Notes: a model not told the origin generated them from the letters alone. DNA of 64,000 nt from QPIN01 sp965224575 (GCA_965224575.1 CBDCZQ010000006.1:992001-1056000), one strand, 5' to 3'. Shown: positions 1 to 9,429, counted from the stretch's first letter. Numbers and translations are program-made.

Positions 1-3000
1 TTAGCAGAGTTAAGTGTTTGATCAAAATTTAAATATTTGTAATACGCTGATAGTGACAAACTATCCGAAATAGGCACTTCGATTGTTGGGCCAAAGCTGT
101 AATAAGAACGGTCTGCGTTATCTTCAAAATATCGCCCCTCTATTTTCACAACATGTTTAAGACGACGATCAAGTGCAGCAATCTCTTTCATAATGGCCGG
201 GTCATTTGGCTGCATTGCGTTTGCTTTATCTAACTGTTTTCTAGCACCAACATGGTCACCACTCCAACTTAACGCTTTCCCCTTTTTAGCCATTAACTCG
301 GCTTTATCAATTGAACCTTCACGCTCAAGGTCTTCATACATACGTATTGCTTGAGCATAGTTTCCAGCATTCATTTCCAGCCCTGCTAATTCATAAGACC
401 CTGAAATGGCTGGATCAATATCTTTCAAAGCTTTAACCAGATCATCTCCGGTAAAGGTTCTTATTACTTCAAATCTAGGTAGAGAATACCTAGGGGTATT
501 CCTAGTAATAGAGTAATTGTTATTTACATGAAAAGCTAATTGAAATTGCTTTTTGACCTGTTCGTGGTTTAAGCTAAATACATCCTGTGCATTTGATAAA
601 GACCTATGCCCTTGGTCACTGTATGGAAAAGCAAAAGCAAACACATCAGAATTTGGTAACTCACGTCCCATAATTTCCTTACACGTTTTTAGATCTTGGC
701 CAATTCGCGTGGAAAACTCCTTATTAGTTTCTAGATGATTATCTTCTCCAATCCACCTCTTATTTGCCATAAAACGTCCCATATTGCCAATTTTATTTAC
801 AGGTACATAATGCTGTGCTTCAGTACCATGGCATTGCATATCCCAACGACCCGTTTTACTAATATCTCTCAGTGTAGACCAAACCGCAGTATAAGCACCA
901 TGTGTTGCTACATCAACTACAGGCACAAACATAGTTGCTTGAAAACCAGCTTCCTCAAGAATAGGGTCAGCATAACGAAGACTATCTGTACGAGCATCAT
1001 CAAATGTAATTAAAATAGGTTTTTCAGGCAGCCCCTCTTCTCCATTCAGAAAATCAAGTAGTTGATCCATAGTGATAGAATGGTAGCCTTCTTTCTTTAA
1101 CGCCAGCATTTGGTCTCGAAAAATTTTCACTGACACTGTATCCTGTCGCTCTGACACAGTAATACCATGGTAAAGTAAGACTTGAACGCGTTGATGGTTA
1201 GGTTTATCTTGAAGTTCTTTCAACATTTGTAAACCTTGTTTTTGTTCTCCACTATAGAAAGTAAATTTTGCAAGGTTTTGCTGTAATTTTGTATTTTCTG
1301 GAAAGAAGGGTTGTTTAACTTTAAGCCATTTATATGCTGACAAAAAATCACCTTTATCTTTATAAAGATTAACCAATTGCTGAATTATATCTACAGAGTT
1401 AGGATGCATTGTGTAGAGCTCATTTGCTAGTTGCTCAGCTTCAGAATATTTTTTTCGTAATCTCAATGATTCTACAAGACCAATTTGCGCTCTTGACTTT
1501 ATAGGGTCTAATTCAGCCGCACGTTGAAATTCTTTACTTGCCGCGGCGTATTGAATCATAGCTTCTTCATATTTATTTTCCTCGGCATGACTAGCTCCTC
1601 GACTAATATGCAATTTTCCTAGTTGATTTAATCGTTCAGATGAAGGCTTTATCCTGATGATCTCTTTTAGCCAGCGGATTCCTTCAACAATATCTCCAGA
1701 AAAAATAGCATTATTGGCAAGTAACTTCAGGGCAGTTACATTAGGTTCTTTAGCTACAACTTGTTTAGCAAGTGCACTTGCTTCTTTATGCTGACCAGCC
1801 ATATCCAATTGATAAGCAAGTTTCACTTTCCACCTGTTATCCATTGGGTATTTATCTATCAAAACTTTAAATTCCTGTTCAGCCAATACCCACTTTGCTG
1901 CAGCTGTTGCATGTTCTGCTAACCTTGCACGGACAAAATCTTTATTGGGGTGTGTCTCCAAATAATCCTGCAAAAGTTTTGTAGACTCTTCAAAGCGATG
2001 CTGATTCCATAGTACTCGAGCAAGACCCTGCACTGCCTTGATATTCTCTGGGTCTGCTTTAAGACTTTCTTTAAAGTATCGAGCTGACTCTTCATTTTTA
2101 TTCGTCTCAGCAAGAATTTTAGCTAATCGAGTCAGATATTCTGGGTTTGACTCTCTATCTACAAGTGGCCGCAAAATTTGTTCAGCTTCTTTACTACGAT
2201 TAGTCACGATCAATACATCAATTAACGCAAGTTTCGCCTTATTATTAGAAGGTGAATGGTTCAAAATAGATCTTATCTCTATTTCAGCCATTTCAAAATT
2301 AAGTTGTGAAAAAAATATTTTTGATCTACTAAAATGTGCGACTTTATTATTCGGCTCTTTTTCTAAGACTCGAGCATAATAATCCAGACTTTGTTGCAAA
2401 AGTTTATCTTGATGACTAGCTCGCCCTATGGCGATAAGTGTTGCGACATCTTTCGGATAGTCTTTCAAAATACCTTGCCAAATTTTATAAGCACGTTGCT
2501 TTTGGTCAATTTTTCTAAGCTTAGCACCCAGCCCTCGCCAAGCAGAAATAGTACCTTTATCTATTTTAATACCTAGACTAGTTTTATAAGAATTTGCTGC
2601 GTCCTCATATCTTCCTTGCTCTGCTAATACTTTACTTAATCTATGAAAATTACTTTGTACTGGTTGAGTTTTTGCCAAAAATTGTAAAATAGTTTCAGCT
2701 TCTTTATAACGTCTTTGTCCCATCAGAGCATCAGCAAGCAATGACTTAAAGTTATAATCAGAGGCCATTTGGGAGAGTCCTGCTCTTGACTCTTGTTCAG
2801 CTTCAAGAAAATTCCCTTGAATAATAAAAATTCTTGCCTTAGCTCGATGGGCGACTAGTTCATTCGGTTGAAGATTAAGTAATTGAGAATAATACCTAAT
2901 AGCCTCATCCCAACGATGGTCTTGTTCATTTGCCTGAGCTAAAGTCAAAATTGTTGGTAGATCACCAGGAAACCCTTTTATTACATCTGTCCATATTTTA

Positions 3001-3248
3001 TAAGCACGTGCTTTTTTCCCTAGCGCCCAATAACTCCAGCCAAGGCCACGCCAAGCAGAAAGAGAGCCTTTATCTAACTCCGTCGCATGCTCATACGTCT
3101 CACGAGCATCTTCATAATTTTTGTTCGCATATAGAGTGTTTGCACGTTCCAAAACTGCACCAATAGAAGCATAAATCAGCGTTGTTTTTGTGAGAATTAG
3201 TAGCGTGATAATTGTCTTAAAAGACCTACGTCGAAACAGTTTCAACAT
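1..3248 (-). CDS. TPR / polysaccharide deacetylase / outer-membrane porin fusion, PgaA-PgaB-like (3' end outside window)
   Basis: Open from ATG at 3248 to the left edge without a stop (1082 codons visible). A signal peptide (MLKLFRRR, then a hydrophobic stretch ending IYA) starts the protein. TPR repeats fill roughly residues 30-680. A NodB-type deacetylase domain follows at about 685-925: LLYHGI with H694, the metal motif TFDDA with D750-D751, CHGTEAQH with H807 and H813, and FPYSD at 874-878. More TPR-like helices come next, and from about 1040 alternating strands suggest the start of a beta-barrel. PgaA (TPR plus porin) exports poly-N-acetylglucosamine and PgaB deacetylates it; here both appear in one polypeptide. 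It is last in an operon with the synthase at 5388-6722. The exact polymer is inferred, not shown. Metal-site residues look intact, so deacetylase activity is plausible. Confidence 0.8.
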   Translation of the reverse strand, partial: MLKLFRRRSFKTIITLLILTKTTLIYASIGAVLERANTLYANKNYEDARETYEHATELDKGSLSAWRGLGWSYWALGKKARAYKIWTDVIKGFPGDLPTILTLAQANEQDHRWDEAIRYYSQLLNLQPNELVAHRAKARIFIIQGNFLEAEQESRAGLSQMASDYNFKSLLADALMGQRRYKEAETILQFLAKTQPVQSNFHRLSKVLAEQGRYEDAANSYKTSLGIKIDKGTISAWRGLGAKLRKIDQKQRAYKIWQGILKDYPKDVATLIAIGRASHQDKLLQQSLDYYARVLEKEPNNKVAHFSRSKIFFSQLNFEMAEIEIRSILNHSPSNNKAKLALIDVLIVTNRSKEAEQILRPLVDRESNPEYLTRLAKILAETNKNEESARYFKESLKADPENIKAVQGLARVLWNQHRFEESTKLLQDYLETHPNKDFVRARLAEHATAAAKWVLAEQEFKVLIDKYPMDNRWKVKLAYQLDMAGQHKEASALAKQVVAKEPNVTALKLLANNAIFSGDIVEGIRWLKEIIRIKPSSERLNQLGKLHISRGASHAEENKYEEAMIQYAAASKEFQRAAELDPIKSRAQIGLVESLRLRKKYSEAEQLANELYTMHPNSVDIIQQLVNLYKDKGDFLSAYKWLKVKQPFFPENTKLQQNLAKFTFYSGEQKQGLQMLKELQDKPNHQRVQVLLYHGITVSERQDTVSVKIFRDQMLALKKEGYHSITMDQLLDFLNGEEGLPEKPILITFDDARTDSLRYADPILEEAGFQATMFVPVVDVATHGAYTAVWSTLRDISKTGRWDMQCHGTEAQHYVPVNKIGNMGRFMANKRWIGEDNHLETNKEFSTRIGQDLKTCKEIMGRELPNSDVFAFAFPYSDQGHRSLSNAQDVFSLNHEQVKKQFQLAFHVNNNYSITRNTPRYSLPRFEVIRTFTGDDLVKALKDIDPAISGSYELAGLEMNAGNYAQAIRMYEDLEREGSIDKAELMAKKGKALSWSGDHVGARKQLDKANAMQPNDPAIMKEIAALDRRLKHVVKIEGRYFEDNADRSYYSFGPTIEVPISDSLSLSAYYKYLNFDQTLNSA

Positions 3249-3268
3249 TAAAGCTATCCTTGTTTTAG

Positions 3269-3331
3269 TTAAGGACACGTCTATTAATTCATGGCTGGCT
3301 GGCATCCATGAATTAATAGACGTGTCCTTAA
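3269..3331. repeat. Perfect 26-bp palindrome with TTAA ends (miniature inverted repeat)
   Basis: Arms 3269-3294 and 3306-3331 are perfect reverse complements around an 11-base loop. Each arm begins TTAAGGACACGTCTATTAAT. The outer TTAA on both sides would fit a YTAR target duplication, and the arm resembles the ends of the repeats at 56867-56909 and 58756-58921. It sits in the 126-bp gap between two genes of the exopolysaccharide operon, so its transcript would form a long hairpin before the TPR/porin gene. No T-run follows the hairpin on the minus strand, so it is not a classical terminator. Confidence 0.8.
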
Positions 3332-3374
3332 GGTAATATAAAATTTATTATTAATACTCTCAGAAAGTCAACTT

Positions 3375-5384
3375 CTATATATCAGTTGGCTTCTTAGTGA
3401 GTGGGTACAAAAACCTTGGCGCTGTAGTTAGTAAATCTGTTTTAGCCGAAACCAAAAATAAATCCTCGTGTTTACCTGTAGAAATGAATTGTCTATCATC
3501 CTCCATTACTGTTACTGAGAGTGTTTTACCTATTTTAGCCATCTTAATACTCAGATCATCCAAAACTTGTCGCCATTCCCCCCCAGCAAGAGTATTTTTC
3601 AAAATTATATTAAGTCCGTGATATTTGGGATTAGAAGCCCATTCCAATGCTTGTTCCGTTACTGAAGATGCATCAGAAAATGGAGTATCACTACTAATAA
3701 AAAGAGCAGGAAGGAACTGAAGATGGTAATAACGAGTAAATATTTCCATAGTAGATTCACTAACTTGAAAAGCCTGTGGCTTTCTATCAATCCATGCAAA
3801 ATATCGTGGACTGATTCCAGAAAGCTGTTCAGCTTGTTGTCGTAACTTTGTCCATTCACTTTCTTTTAAAACCGGTTTAACAATGACATTTTTTGAAAAC
3901 ACAGGTCTTGCTTTTACGTCTATCAGATTAACTGATGCTTTTTCAGTGGTAATACCATCAAGACTTTCATTATTCTTCCAAACTGTCAGTGTAAATGCCC
4001 CCTGTTTAATACTTGGTTCCAACTCAACCGGTCGTTTAGTTAAAGCTTGACCATTATAGTAGGCAATAACACGGCCTCCAACAACCCTGAGTTTTAAAGT
4101 ATTTAGATTAGGAAACACATCACCACTAGCAAGTTGTTTGGTTTTACCAATACCATTAGTTTCTTGCAATAAAACTCGTTCGTTCGCAATACCTAGTCGA
4201 ATAAATGGTTGATCTACACCATAGCGTAAGGAAATCCAGAACTGACCTTCTGGCAATCCTTTTAGTTGCACTTCTACCTCAGCATCTTGCCATTTTTCTG
4301 TACCACCAAGCGTTAACATTGCGCCTTGTTCACCCTTCATATTAGTCATACGAAGCGTATCATTTTCAATTATTATTTCCCCACTATCTACCACCCAATC
4401 AGAAGCTAATTGGTTAGATTGAAAAGTATCAGAAAAAACTGTCCGACGTGGTTGATGAGTTTTAATATGGGTAAGTAACTCTGTTTCATTCCATATTTTT
4501 GAAACTCGAATGCGTCTAAAACTTGTTTTAGAATCTTTATGATAATTTGCGCCGAATGGTGCTGCAACAAAGCCCATTTGCAAAGAAGCATCAGCTAAAA
4601 TTTTTTTCCATTCTGATACAGCATTATAACCAGTATTTGATCTCCAAGAACGAGAACAGTTTGCAGCAATGACAGAAACTCCTAACGTACTTTCTAGTTG
4701 TTTACGCTCTTGAAAAAGTCTGTTTGATAGTTGTTCTGGAAAAGTGTTTGTTTGTTCTCCACCCTTATTTAAACACCCAGAAATACCTATTTCCCAACGT
4801 CCTGTTTTAACCAAAGCTTCAAGCTTATGCCAAGAAACTAAGGTAATATTTCCTTGATTTAACTGATTGACATCTACAAATACCAACGCAGTCATTCCCA
4901 GTTTAGCTAATATTTTATCCGCAATTTCCATAGTTTCACGATTAGCTTCTTCGAATGTTAGCAATACTGGTTTGAAAGGAAGAGGCTTTATGTTCGTTTC
5001 TTTCCACTGGTTAATCTGTTCGAGTCGTACGGATGAATAATCAGCTTCTTTTAAAGCTTCTAGTTGCGCTTTAAAGGATGATGTCGAGATCGCTAATTCA
5101 TGGGTAGCACTAATTTTGCCAAAAGCAAGAGCAATAAAGGCTTCTTTTTCTATGCCTTTCTCGTTTCCTACAGATAGCATTGACATGGGTAGATGCGAAG
5201 GTTCTATCGCTTCGAACACATCAGAAAAAAAACGTGGTAATTCTACAATCGCTACAATCACAGAAATTAAAATTATCCACCACATTAGATTGCGCCAATG
5301 ATGAACTCTTAAAGACCGGTCTTTACTGCGACGTTCAAGTTTTGACGGTATGGGGTTTGTATTGGTATGTGTGAGTGTTTGCAT
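3375..5384 (-). CDS. Membrane-anchored degenerate polysaccharide deacetylase-like protein with jelly-roll domain
   Basis: 669 residues. One membrane segment at about 33-50 leaves the rest in the periplasm. Residues about 100-300 follow the NodB/PgaB pattern (PVLLTFEEAN, then an LVFVDV strand and WEIGISGCLN). However, the usual FDD metal motif is FEE and the H-x-H pair of motif 2 is missing (SGCLNKG). A LamG/concanavalin-like beta-sandwich seems to occupy about 315-470 (DTFQSN... to NLIDVKA). The C-terminal 170 residues have an alpha/beta look (PRYFAWIDRKP). It lies 3 bp after the glycosyltransferase gene and 126 bp before the TPR/porin gene. By position it replaces PgaB, but it probably binds rather than cleaves glycan. 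The domain calls beyond the NodB-like part are tentative. Confidence 0.7.
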   Translation of the reverse strand: MQTLTHTNTNPIPSKLERRSKDRSLRVHHWRNLMWWIILISVIVAIVELPRFFSDVFEAIEPSHLPMSMLSVGNEKGIEKEAFIALAFGKISATHELAISTSSFKAQLEALKEADYSSVRLEQINQWKETNIKPLPFKPVLLTFEEANRETMEIADKILAKLGMTALVFVDVNQLNQGNITLVSWHKLEALVKTGRWEIGISGCLNKGGEQTNTFPEQLSNRLFQERKQLESTLGVSVIAANCSRSWRSNTGYNAVSEWKKILADASLQMGFVAAPFGANYHKDSKTSFRRIRVSKIWNETELLTHIKTHQPRRTVFSDTFQSNQLASDWVVDSGEIIIENDTLRMTNMKGEQGAMLTLGGTEKWQDAEVEVQLKGLPEGQFWISLRYGVDQPFIRLGIANERVLLQETNGIGKTKQLASGDVFPNLNTLKLRVVGGRVIAYYNGQALTKRPVELEPSIKQGAFTLTVWKNNESLDGITTEKASVNLIDVKARPVFSKNVIVKPVLKESEWTKLRQQAEQLSGISPRYFAWIDRKPQAFQVSESTMEIFTRYYHLQFLPALFISSDTPFSDASSVTEQALEWASNPKYHGLNIILKNTLAGGEWRQVLDDLSIKMAKIGKTLSVTVMEDDRQFISTGKHEDLFLVSAKTDLLTTAPRFLYPLTKKPTDI

Positions 5385-5387
5385 TAC

Positions 5388-6722
5388 TTACCTAGTTCCC
5401 CACCGATTATCTCGCTGAGTGGCAATGGCATAAGGCATCTGCCAAACTAAAAACATTAAGTAATAAAGGGTAAAGTAAAGACCATAAATCCAGTATCGAT
5501 CTGATTTCCAAAATAGATAATAAGCTGAAAACATAAGTCCAATCATGACTGTACCTAGTAAGTAGATAGCTGGGGATATAAAATCACCATCCATGACTGG
5601 TAACCATAAACAAATTCGTAAAATTAAGATGGGTGCAATAATAGGAAATAATAATTGTGCATAAAAAGCGATAGAAGCTAATGGCGGTTTTTTCCACATA
5701 AAGGTGGCAGCAATCAATGTTTCCCTGAACCATGATTTTTTCCAACGCAATTGTTGCTTTAAGAATTGCTTATGGTTTTCTGGCACTATTGTGGTGGCAA
5801 TTGCTTCTGACGAATAAATCACCTTGTATTTTCTTAATAGATAATTGGTTAAACTTCTATCATCCCCAAAGGTAGCTTGAACACCAAGAAAGTGTTGATT
5901 TAACCAGTCGTCTAACACCTCTAGCATACTGCTTCGTCGATAAGCAGAAAAGCAGCCAGGGCAACAAGTAACCGTACCAAATACACTTTCTGCCGCTTTA
6001 ATAACTCGAAATGCCACAAAATAGCGAGCTTGTTGCATTCTAGTCAGACCATTTATATCCACATTAGCAACTTCTGTGTGCCCCGCAACGGCTGCAACCT
6101 TTGGGTCTGCAAATCCCTGGACTATCTTACGGATTCCATCCCGCTTTAAAAAACTGTCTGAATCAACAAAAACAAGAATCTCTCCTTTTGCTAAACGAGC
6201 GCCTGATGCCATGCCCTCACGCTTACCTTTGTTCTTTTCAAATGCATCCAAAACCAACCTAGGCCAGCGTTTTTGTGCTCTTTTAATTTCCTTTACGGTA
6301 TTATCCGTTGAACCATCATCAACAACAATGACCTCAAAAAGATGATCATGATAATAGGCGGCATAACAGCATTCTACCGTTTTATAAATAGCATCTTCTT
6401 CATTAAAGGCCGTAATAATGATGCTCACTGTTGGTGAGATACCCACGTCTTCTGGTGCTTTATAAAAAAGCGATAGTACAAAACGAGAAAATATAAACCC
6501 TGCTATTGCAATTGAATAGGCGTTAACTAAAGGATGATACCAATAGTAAGTTATATTTCCCCAGCGAAGTCCAAAAACAACAGCCATTGAAATTGCAATA
6601 AGTGCTATAGCTCCTATACGAACTAAAACTCTACTTTTTTCTTTTGCCTTTGGTAATGCAGGATTCCTAAAAAAAGCAATTTGTTCCTCAAAATTAGAAG
6701 TTGCTTTTTCCATTTGTGGCAT
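5388..6722 (-). CDS. Processive family 2 glycosyltransferase (PgaC/NodC/hyaluronan-synthase type)
   Basis: 444 residues. Two N-terminal membrane segments (about 28-50 and 62-85) are followed by a GT2 catalytic domain: SIIITAFNEE, VVDDGST, FVDSDS (the DxD metal site), CCPGCFSAYRR, FGDDRSLT and the QQLRW motif of processive synthases. Three or four membrane helices close the protein. The CCPGC...YRR and GDDR patterns are closer to NodC and hyaluronan synthases than to cellulose synthases, which suggests a polymer containing N-acetylhexosamine. The start at 6722 has an AGAGAGA ribosome site upstream; a second ATG lies three codons in. It is the first gene of the three-gene exopolysaccharide operon. 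No PgaD-like partner is visible. No PilZ domain is fused, although a PilZ protein is encoded at 57736. Confidence 0.88.
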   Translation of the reverse strand: MPQMEKATSNFEEQIAFFRNPALPKAKEKSRVLVRIGAIALIAISMAVVFGLRWGNITYYWYHPLVNAYSIAIAGFIFSRFVLSLFYKAPEDVGISPTVSIIITAFNEEDAIYKTVECCYAAYYHDHLFEVIVVDDGSTDNTVKEIKRAQKRWPRLVLDAFEKNKGKREGMASGARLAKGEILVFVDSDSFLKRDGIRKIVQGFADPKVAAVAGHTEVANVDINGLTRMQQARYFVAFRVIKAAESVFGTVTCCPGCFSAYRRSSMLEVLDDWLNQHFLGVQATFGDDRSLTNYLLRKYKVIYSSEAIATTIVPENHKQFLKQQLRWKKSWFRETLIAATFMWKKPPLASIAFYAQLLFPIIAPILILRICLWLPVMDGDFISPAIYLLGTVMIGLMFSAYYLFWKSDRYWIYGLYFTLYYLMFLVWQMPYAIATQRDNRWGTR

Positions 6723-7304
6723 ATTGAAGTCTCTCTTAAATAAAATTTACAATCTGGGGTTATAAAAACGAAAATAAAAACAATATTCGTGATTGAAAAA
6801 AGGAAGTCTCTAGCTAAGTAATAACAATAAAAAATCTATGCTAAAGTGATTTATTCTTGATTATTGTTTTTCAAAAATATTTCAACTAAACAATTTGATC
6901 GAAATTAATAGGTGTTCCAAAAAGAAATTGTTCCAAGCTACTGATATTTACATTAAAAAATTTGAACCAGTTCTCAAAATAGACCTAGCCCTCTTTTTTT
7001 TCTCTAATCGTTGAGTTATATTAATCAAATTAGAATTAATAGACAATGAATATTTATTTGTTCATTGGAATTTTGATTTAACAGCTATCTCCACAGCTTT
7101 AAGAAGAAAATTAATTTTATTAAAAATCAATCTGTTACCCGCTATTCACAAGCTACAGCAATCTATAAATTACACAAAAATAATTTGTTTATTTTTCTTG
7201 TAAGTACTATAGCAATCAGTAACAGCAACGAATAAACGTTATATTTAACCTCATAGCCTTAAAAAACTTGCATTGAATACTCAATCAACAGTATAAATTT
7301 GTCT
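6723..7304. other. 582-bp divergent intergenic region, no gene seen
   Basis: Very AT-rich stretch between the divergently transcribed exopolysaccharide operon and the small secreted protein gene. No open frame of useful length and no clear hairpin or repeat is seen. It must hold the promoters for both directions, but no single -35/-10 pair stands out enough to mark. Confidence 0.5.
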
Positions 7305-8123
7305 ATGTCATTAAAATCACATATATTTCTTTGTTTTTCTATTTTATTTTGCACTAATTGCTCAACTGAGCCTAAAAACTCATTTAGTGATAGCTTTGAC
7401 GACACAGATCACCCTAAACTCAGCGAAAAAAATCGTGCAAACAGATATGCCGCTCCCAACTGGTGGTTAAATTCAGGAGGATATCTATACCAAACAAAAA
7501 ATGGAGCAAGTACAGTACAAGGCAAGCTTTCAGATAATGACAGATTCAGGTTGCTATATGCCAAGTCAAATCCAATTGATACCGACAACGGATACCGACC
7601 GCAAAACCTTCTACGCTTAGTAACAGCAGCTGAATTTAAAAACTTCACTCAGCAGGTTTATTTTAATATAAAACAAATTAATCAATCAGATAGTCCAAAC
7701 AGAAATCAATCCAATGGAGTTCTACTCTTCCATCGCTACCTGGATGGTGATAATCTTTATTACGTTGGAATAAGAGTTGATGGTTATGCGGTTGTCAAAA
7801 AAAAGCTGCATGGCAAGTATTACACGCTAAAATCAACTTCAGTATACTCAGGAAATTACAATCGTGATACGCTTCCAAACCTGCTTCCTATCAACCAGCG
7901 AATTGGAATTAAGACAGCAATTTCTACTAATGCTAAAGGTATTGTAGATATTACAATGTACCTTAACGACCGTCAGCTAGGACTTGGCTGGACTCAAATC
8001 TTGCAGGTGGAAGATACTGGGGCAGATGCTGGACTTATCTTAAAAAAAGGTTATGCTGGAATTCGCAGCGACTTTATGGATGTTGTTTTTGATAACTATC
8101 AAGCATCAGAAAGCCAAAATTAA
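7305..8123 (+). CDS. Secreted jelly-roll protein, possible lipoprotein, function unknown
   Basis: 272 residues from ATG 7305 (a TTG two codons upstream is also open). A hydrophobic leader ends in FCTNCSTEP; C at about residue 19 could be lipidated, though the lipobox is not canonical. The rest is beta-rich (VLLFHRYLDGDNLYYVGIRV, GLILKKGYAGIRSDFMDVVFDNY), the strand pattern of concanavalin-like/DUF1080 glycan-binding domains. It resembles in style the middle domain of the protein at 3375-5384. It is transcribed away from the exopolysaccharide operon. A role in binding or trimming the polymer is an inference. Its TAA stop lies within a sequence (8119-8138) resembling the end of the miniature repeats found elsewhere in the window. 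Confidence 0.6.
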   Translation: MSLKSHIFLCFSILFCTNCSTEPKNSFSDSFDDTDHPKLSEKNRANRYAAPNWWLNSGGYLYQTKNGASTVQGKLSDNDRFRLLYAKSNPIDTDNGYRPQNLLRLVTAAEFKNFTQQVYFNIKQINQSDSPNRNQSNGVLLFHRYLDGDNLYYVGIRVDGYAVVKKKLHGKYYTLKSTSVYSGNYNRDTLPNLLPINQRIGIKTAISTNAKGIVDITMYLNDRQLGLGWTQILQVEDTGADAGLILKKGYAGIRSDFMDVVFDNYQASESQN

Positions 8124-8291
8124 TAGAGGCGCTCTTAAAAATATTTTGTGAGAGCTATTTATTAAAACTAGCAATTTAGTTGACAATAATTTTATAGTGA
8201 ACTTGCTGTATTTTTCTAGGTGAGTAAAAAGAGTAATGCAAGTGAGTCAATCAGTTAGAAAAGCGCACCTTCCTTAGCATACTAAAAATAT

Positions 8292-8885
8292 TTACTTATC
8301 TTGAGTTAAAAGCAATTGTTTTTTTCTAGCTATCCCTTCATGTCTAGCTCGTAAAACGTATCCGCTCAATCCACTTCCTGATGCGACCAAAACCATAACA
8401 CCAATCGTGATTAATTGACTAAAAATCATTACTCCCGCTGCTGCCACTGTTGCTGAGAAGGCCAAACCCACTTTTAAATTTGCTTTTGAATGTGCCTTTT
8501 TTGTTTCTTTTTCTATTTTTTGATAACTTTTTTCAACAACACTCGCTTTTTCTCGCTCTGCATCAAGAAGTATTTTTTCACGTTCTCGAGCATGTAACTC
8601 TTGTAATTGAGATTTTTCTTTTAATACACCTACTTTTTCACGTTCAGCTTCCTTTATTAGACTTTCTCTATCTTGAACATGTTTTTCTACTATCAAAGAC
8701 TGCTCATCAATAGATATGTTGCGAGCAATAGATGAAAACCAAAAAGCAACCAAAACAGCTGTTAATAGGGCAATAACTGCAATAACAATAATTAATTGAA
8801 AATCATTTGACCAATTAATCACCATTAATATCAATCCACTCATTACTAGCTGAGTGAGTATAATTCCGGGCAAAAACTTTGTCAT
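8292..8885 (-). CDS. Membrane protein with central coiled coil, unknown function
   Basis: 197 residues. Two membrane helices lie at about 5-25 and 30-52. A charged coiled coil (about 60-130) is rich in E, K and R, with repeated 'EREK' type segments (KEAEREKVGV, LHAREREKILLDAEREKASV). Two more helices lie at about 137-180, ending in a basic tail. The semi-repeated EREK blocks suggest internal duplication. No family is recognised. It lies convergent with the gene at 7305 and 34 bp upstream of nothing obviously related; the next gene on the same strand ends at 8920. Topology predicts the coiled coil on the cytoplasmic side. Function cannot be stated. Confidence 0.65.
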   Translation of the reverse strand: MTKFLPGIILTQLVMSGLILMVINWSNDFQLIIVIAVIALLTAVLVAFWFSSIARNISIDEQSLIVEKHVQDRESLIKEAEREKVGVLKEKSQLQELHAREREKILLDAEREKASVVEKSYQKIEKETKKAHSKANLKVGLAFSATVAAAGVMIFSQLITIGVMVLVASGSGLSGYVLRARHEGIARKKQLLLTQDK

Positions 8886-8919
8886 ATTATTCGTATGCCT
8901 AATATAAAATTAGAGCTAT

Positions 8920-9258
8920 TTATTCCCATTCAAATAACTTCCATTGATTAATTTTTGTTCCTGAATCTAAATCATTTCCTCTAACATCAATATTTCCATC
9001 GCCATCTGCATCAATTAAATAATAAGCAGGTCCAACTTTAGGTACGATTTTAACCATATACAGCACACCATTCCTACGAAACTCCTGAATAGTTTTTTTA
9101 CCTTTACGAATAATGGTAATATCTGGTTCTAATGTTTCCCCACTTTGCACTGGCATAGGTAATTCAGGTGGTTCTGGAACTGCAGCAACACCTTGGTTTT
9201 CATCTGCAATTACAAAATTTGAAACCAGTATCAAGCTTATAATATAAATATTTCGCAT
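8920..9258 (-). CDS. DUF2782 family periplasmic protein
   Basis: 112 residues from ATG 9258, chosen over the in-frame ATG at 9282 because AAGGG lies about 9 bases before it and a signal peptide (MRNIYIISLILVSNFVIADE) begins exactly there. The mature part has the PDITII..GKKTIQEFRRNGVLYMVKI core and ends with YLIDADGDGNID...WKLFEW, the pattern of DUF2782 proteins, which in pseudomonads typically lie next to polA. Here polA is at 27831, so the link is broken. Molecular function of the family is unknown. The C-terminal DADGDGNID stretch resembles a calcium-type loop. Confidence 0.75.
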   Translation of the reverse strand: MRNIYIISLILVSNFVIADENQGVAAVPEPPELPMPVQSGETLEPDITIIRKGKKTIQEFRRNGVLYMVKIVPKVGPAYYLIDADGDGNIDVRGNDLDSGTKINQWKLFEWE

Positions 9259-9429
9259 GACATTATCCCTTTTAATCAACATAATATCTGCATCATATTA
9301 CAGTTTTATAATCTATGCTAAAAAATAACTTATACTAGTAAGCTGACATGAAAGATTACACATAAAATTTACCCAAAAGTTGAATAATATTGATTCAACC
9401 ATCTTAAACAATCACTTTAGAATAAAAAA

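Noticed and set aside
553..3166. Several plus-strand open frames of 60-113 codons
   Set aside because: All lie opposite the continuous TPR/deacetylase frame, which is open for the full 3248 bases and has clear motifs.
3375..5384. Considered naming this gene pgaB
   Set aside because: Catalytic Asp and His positions are lost and the domain order differs from PgaB, so a function name would mislead.
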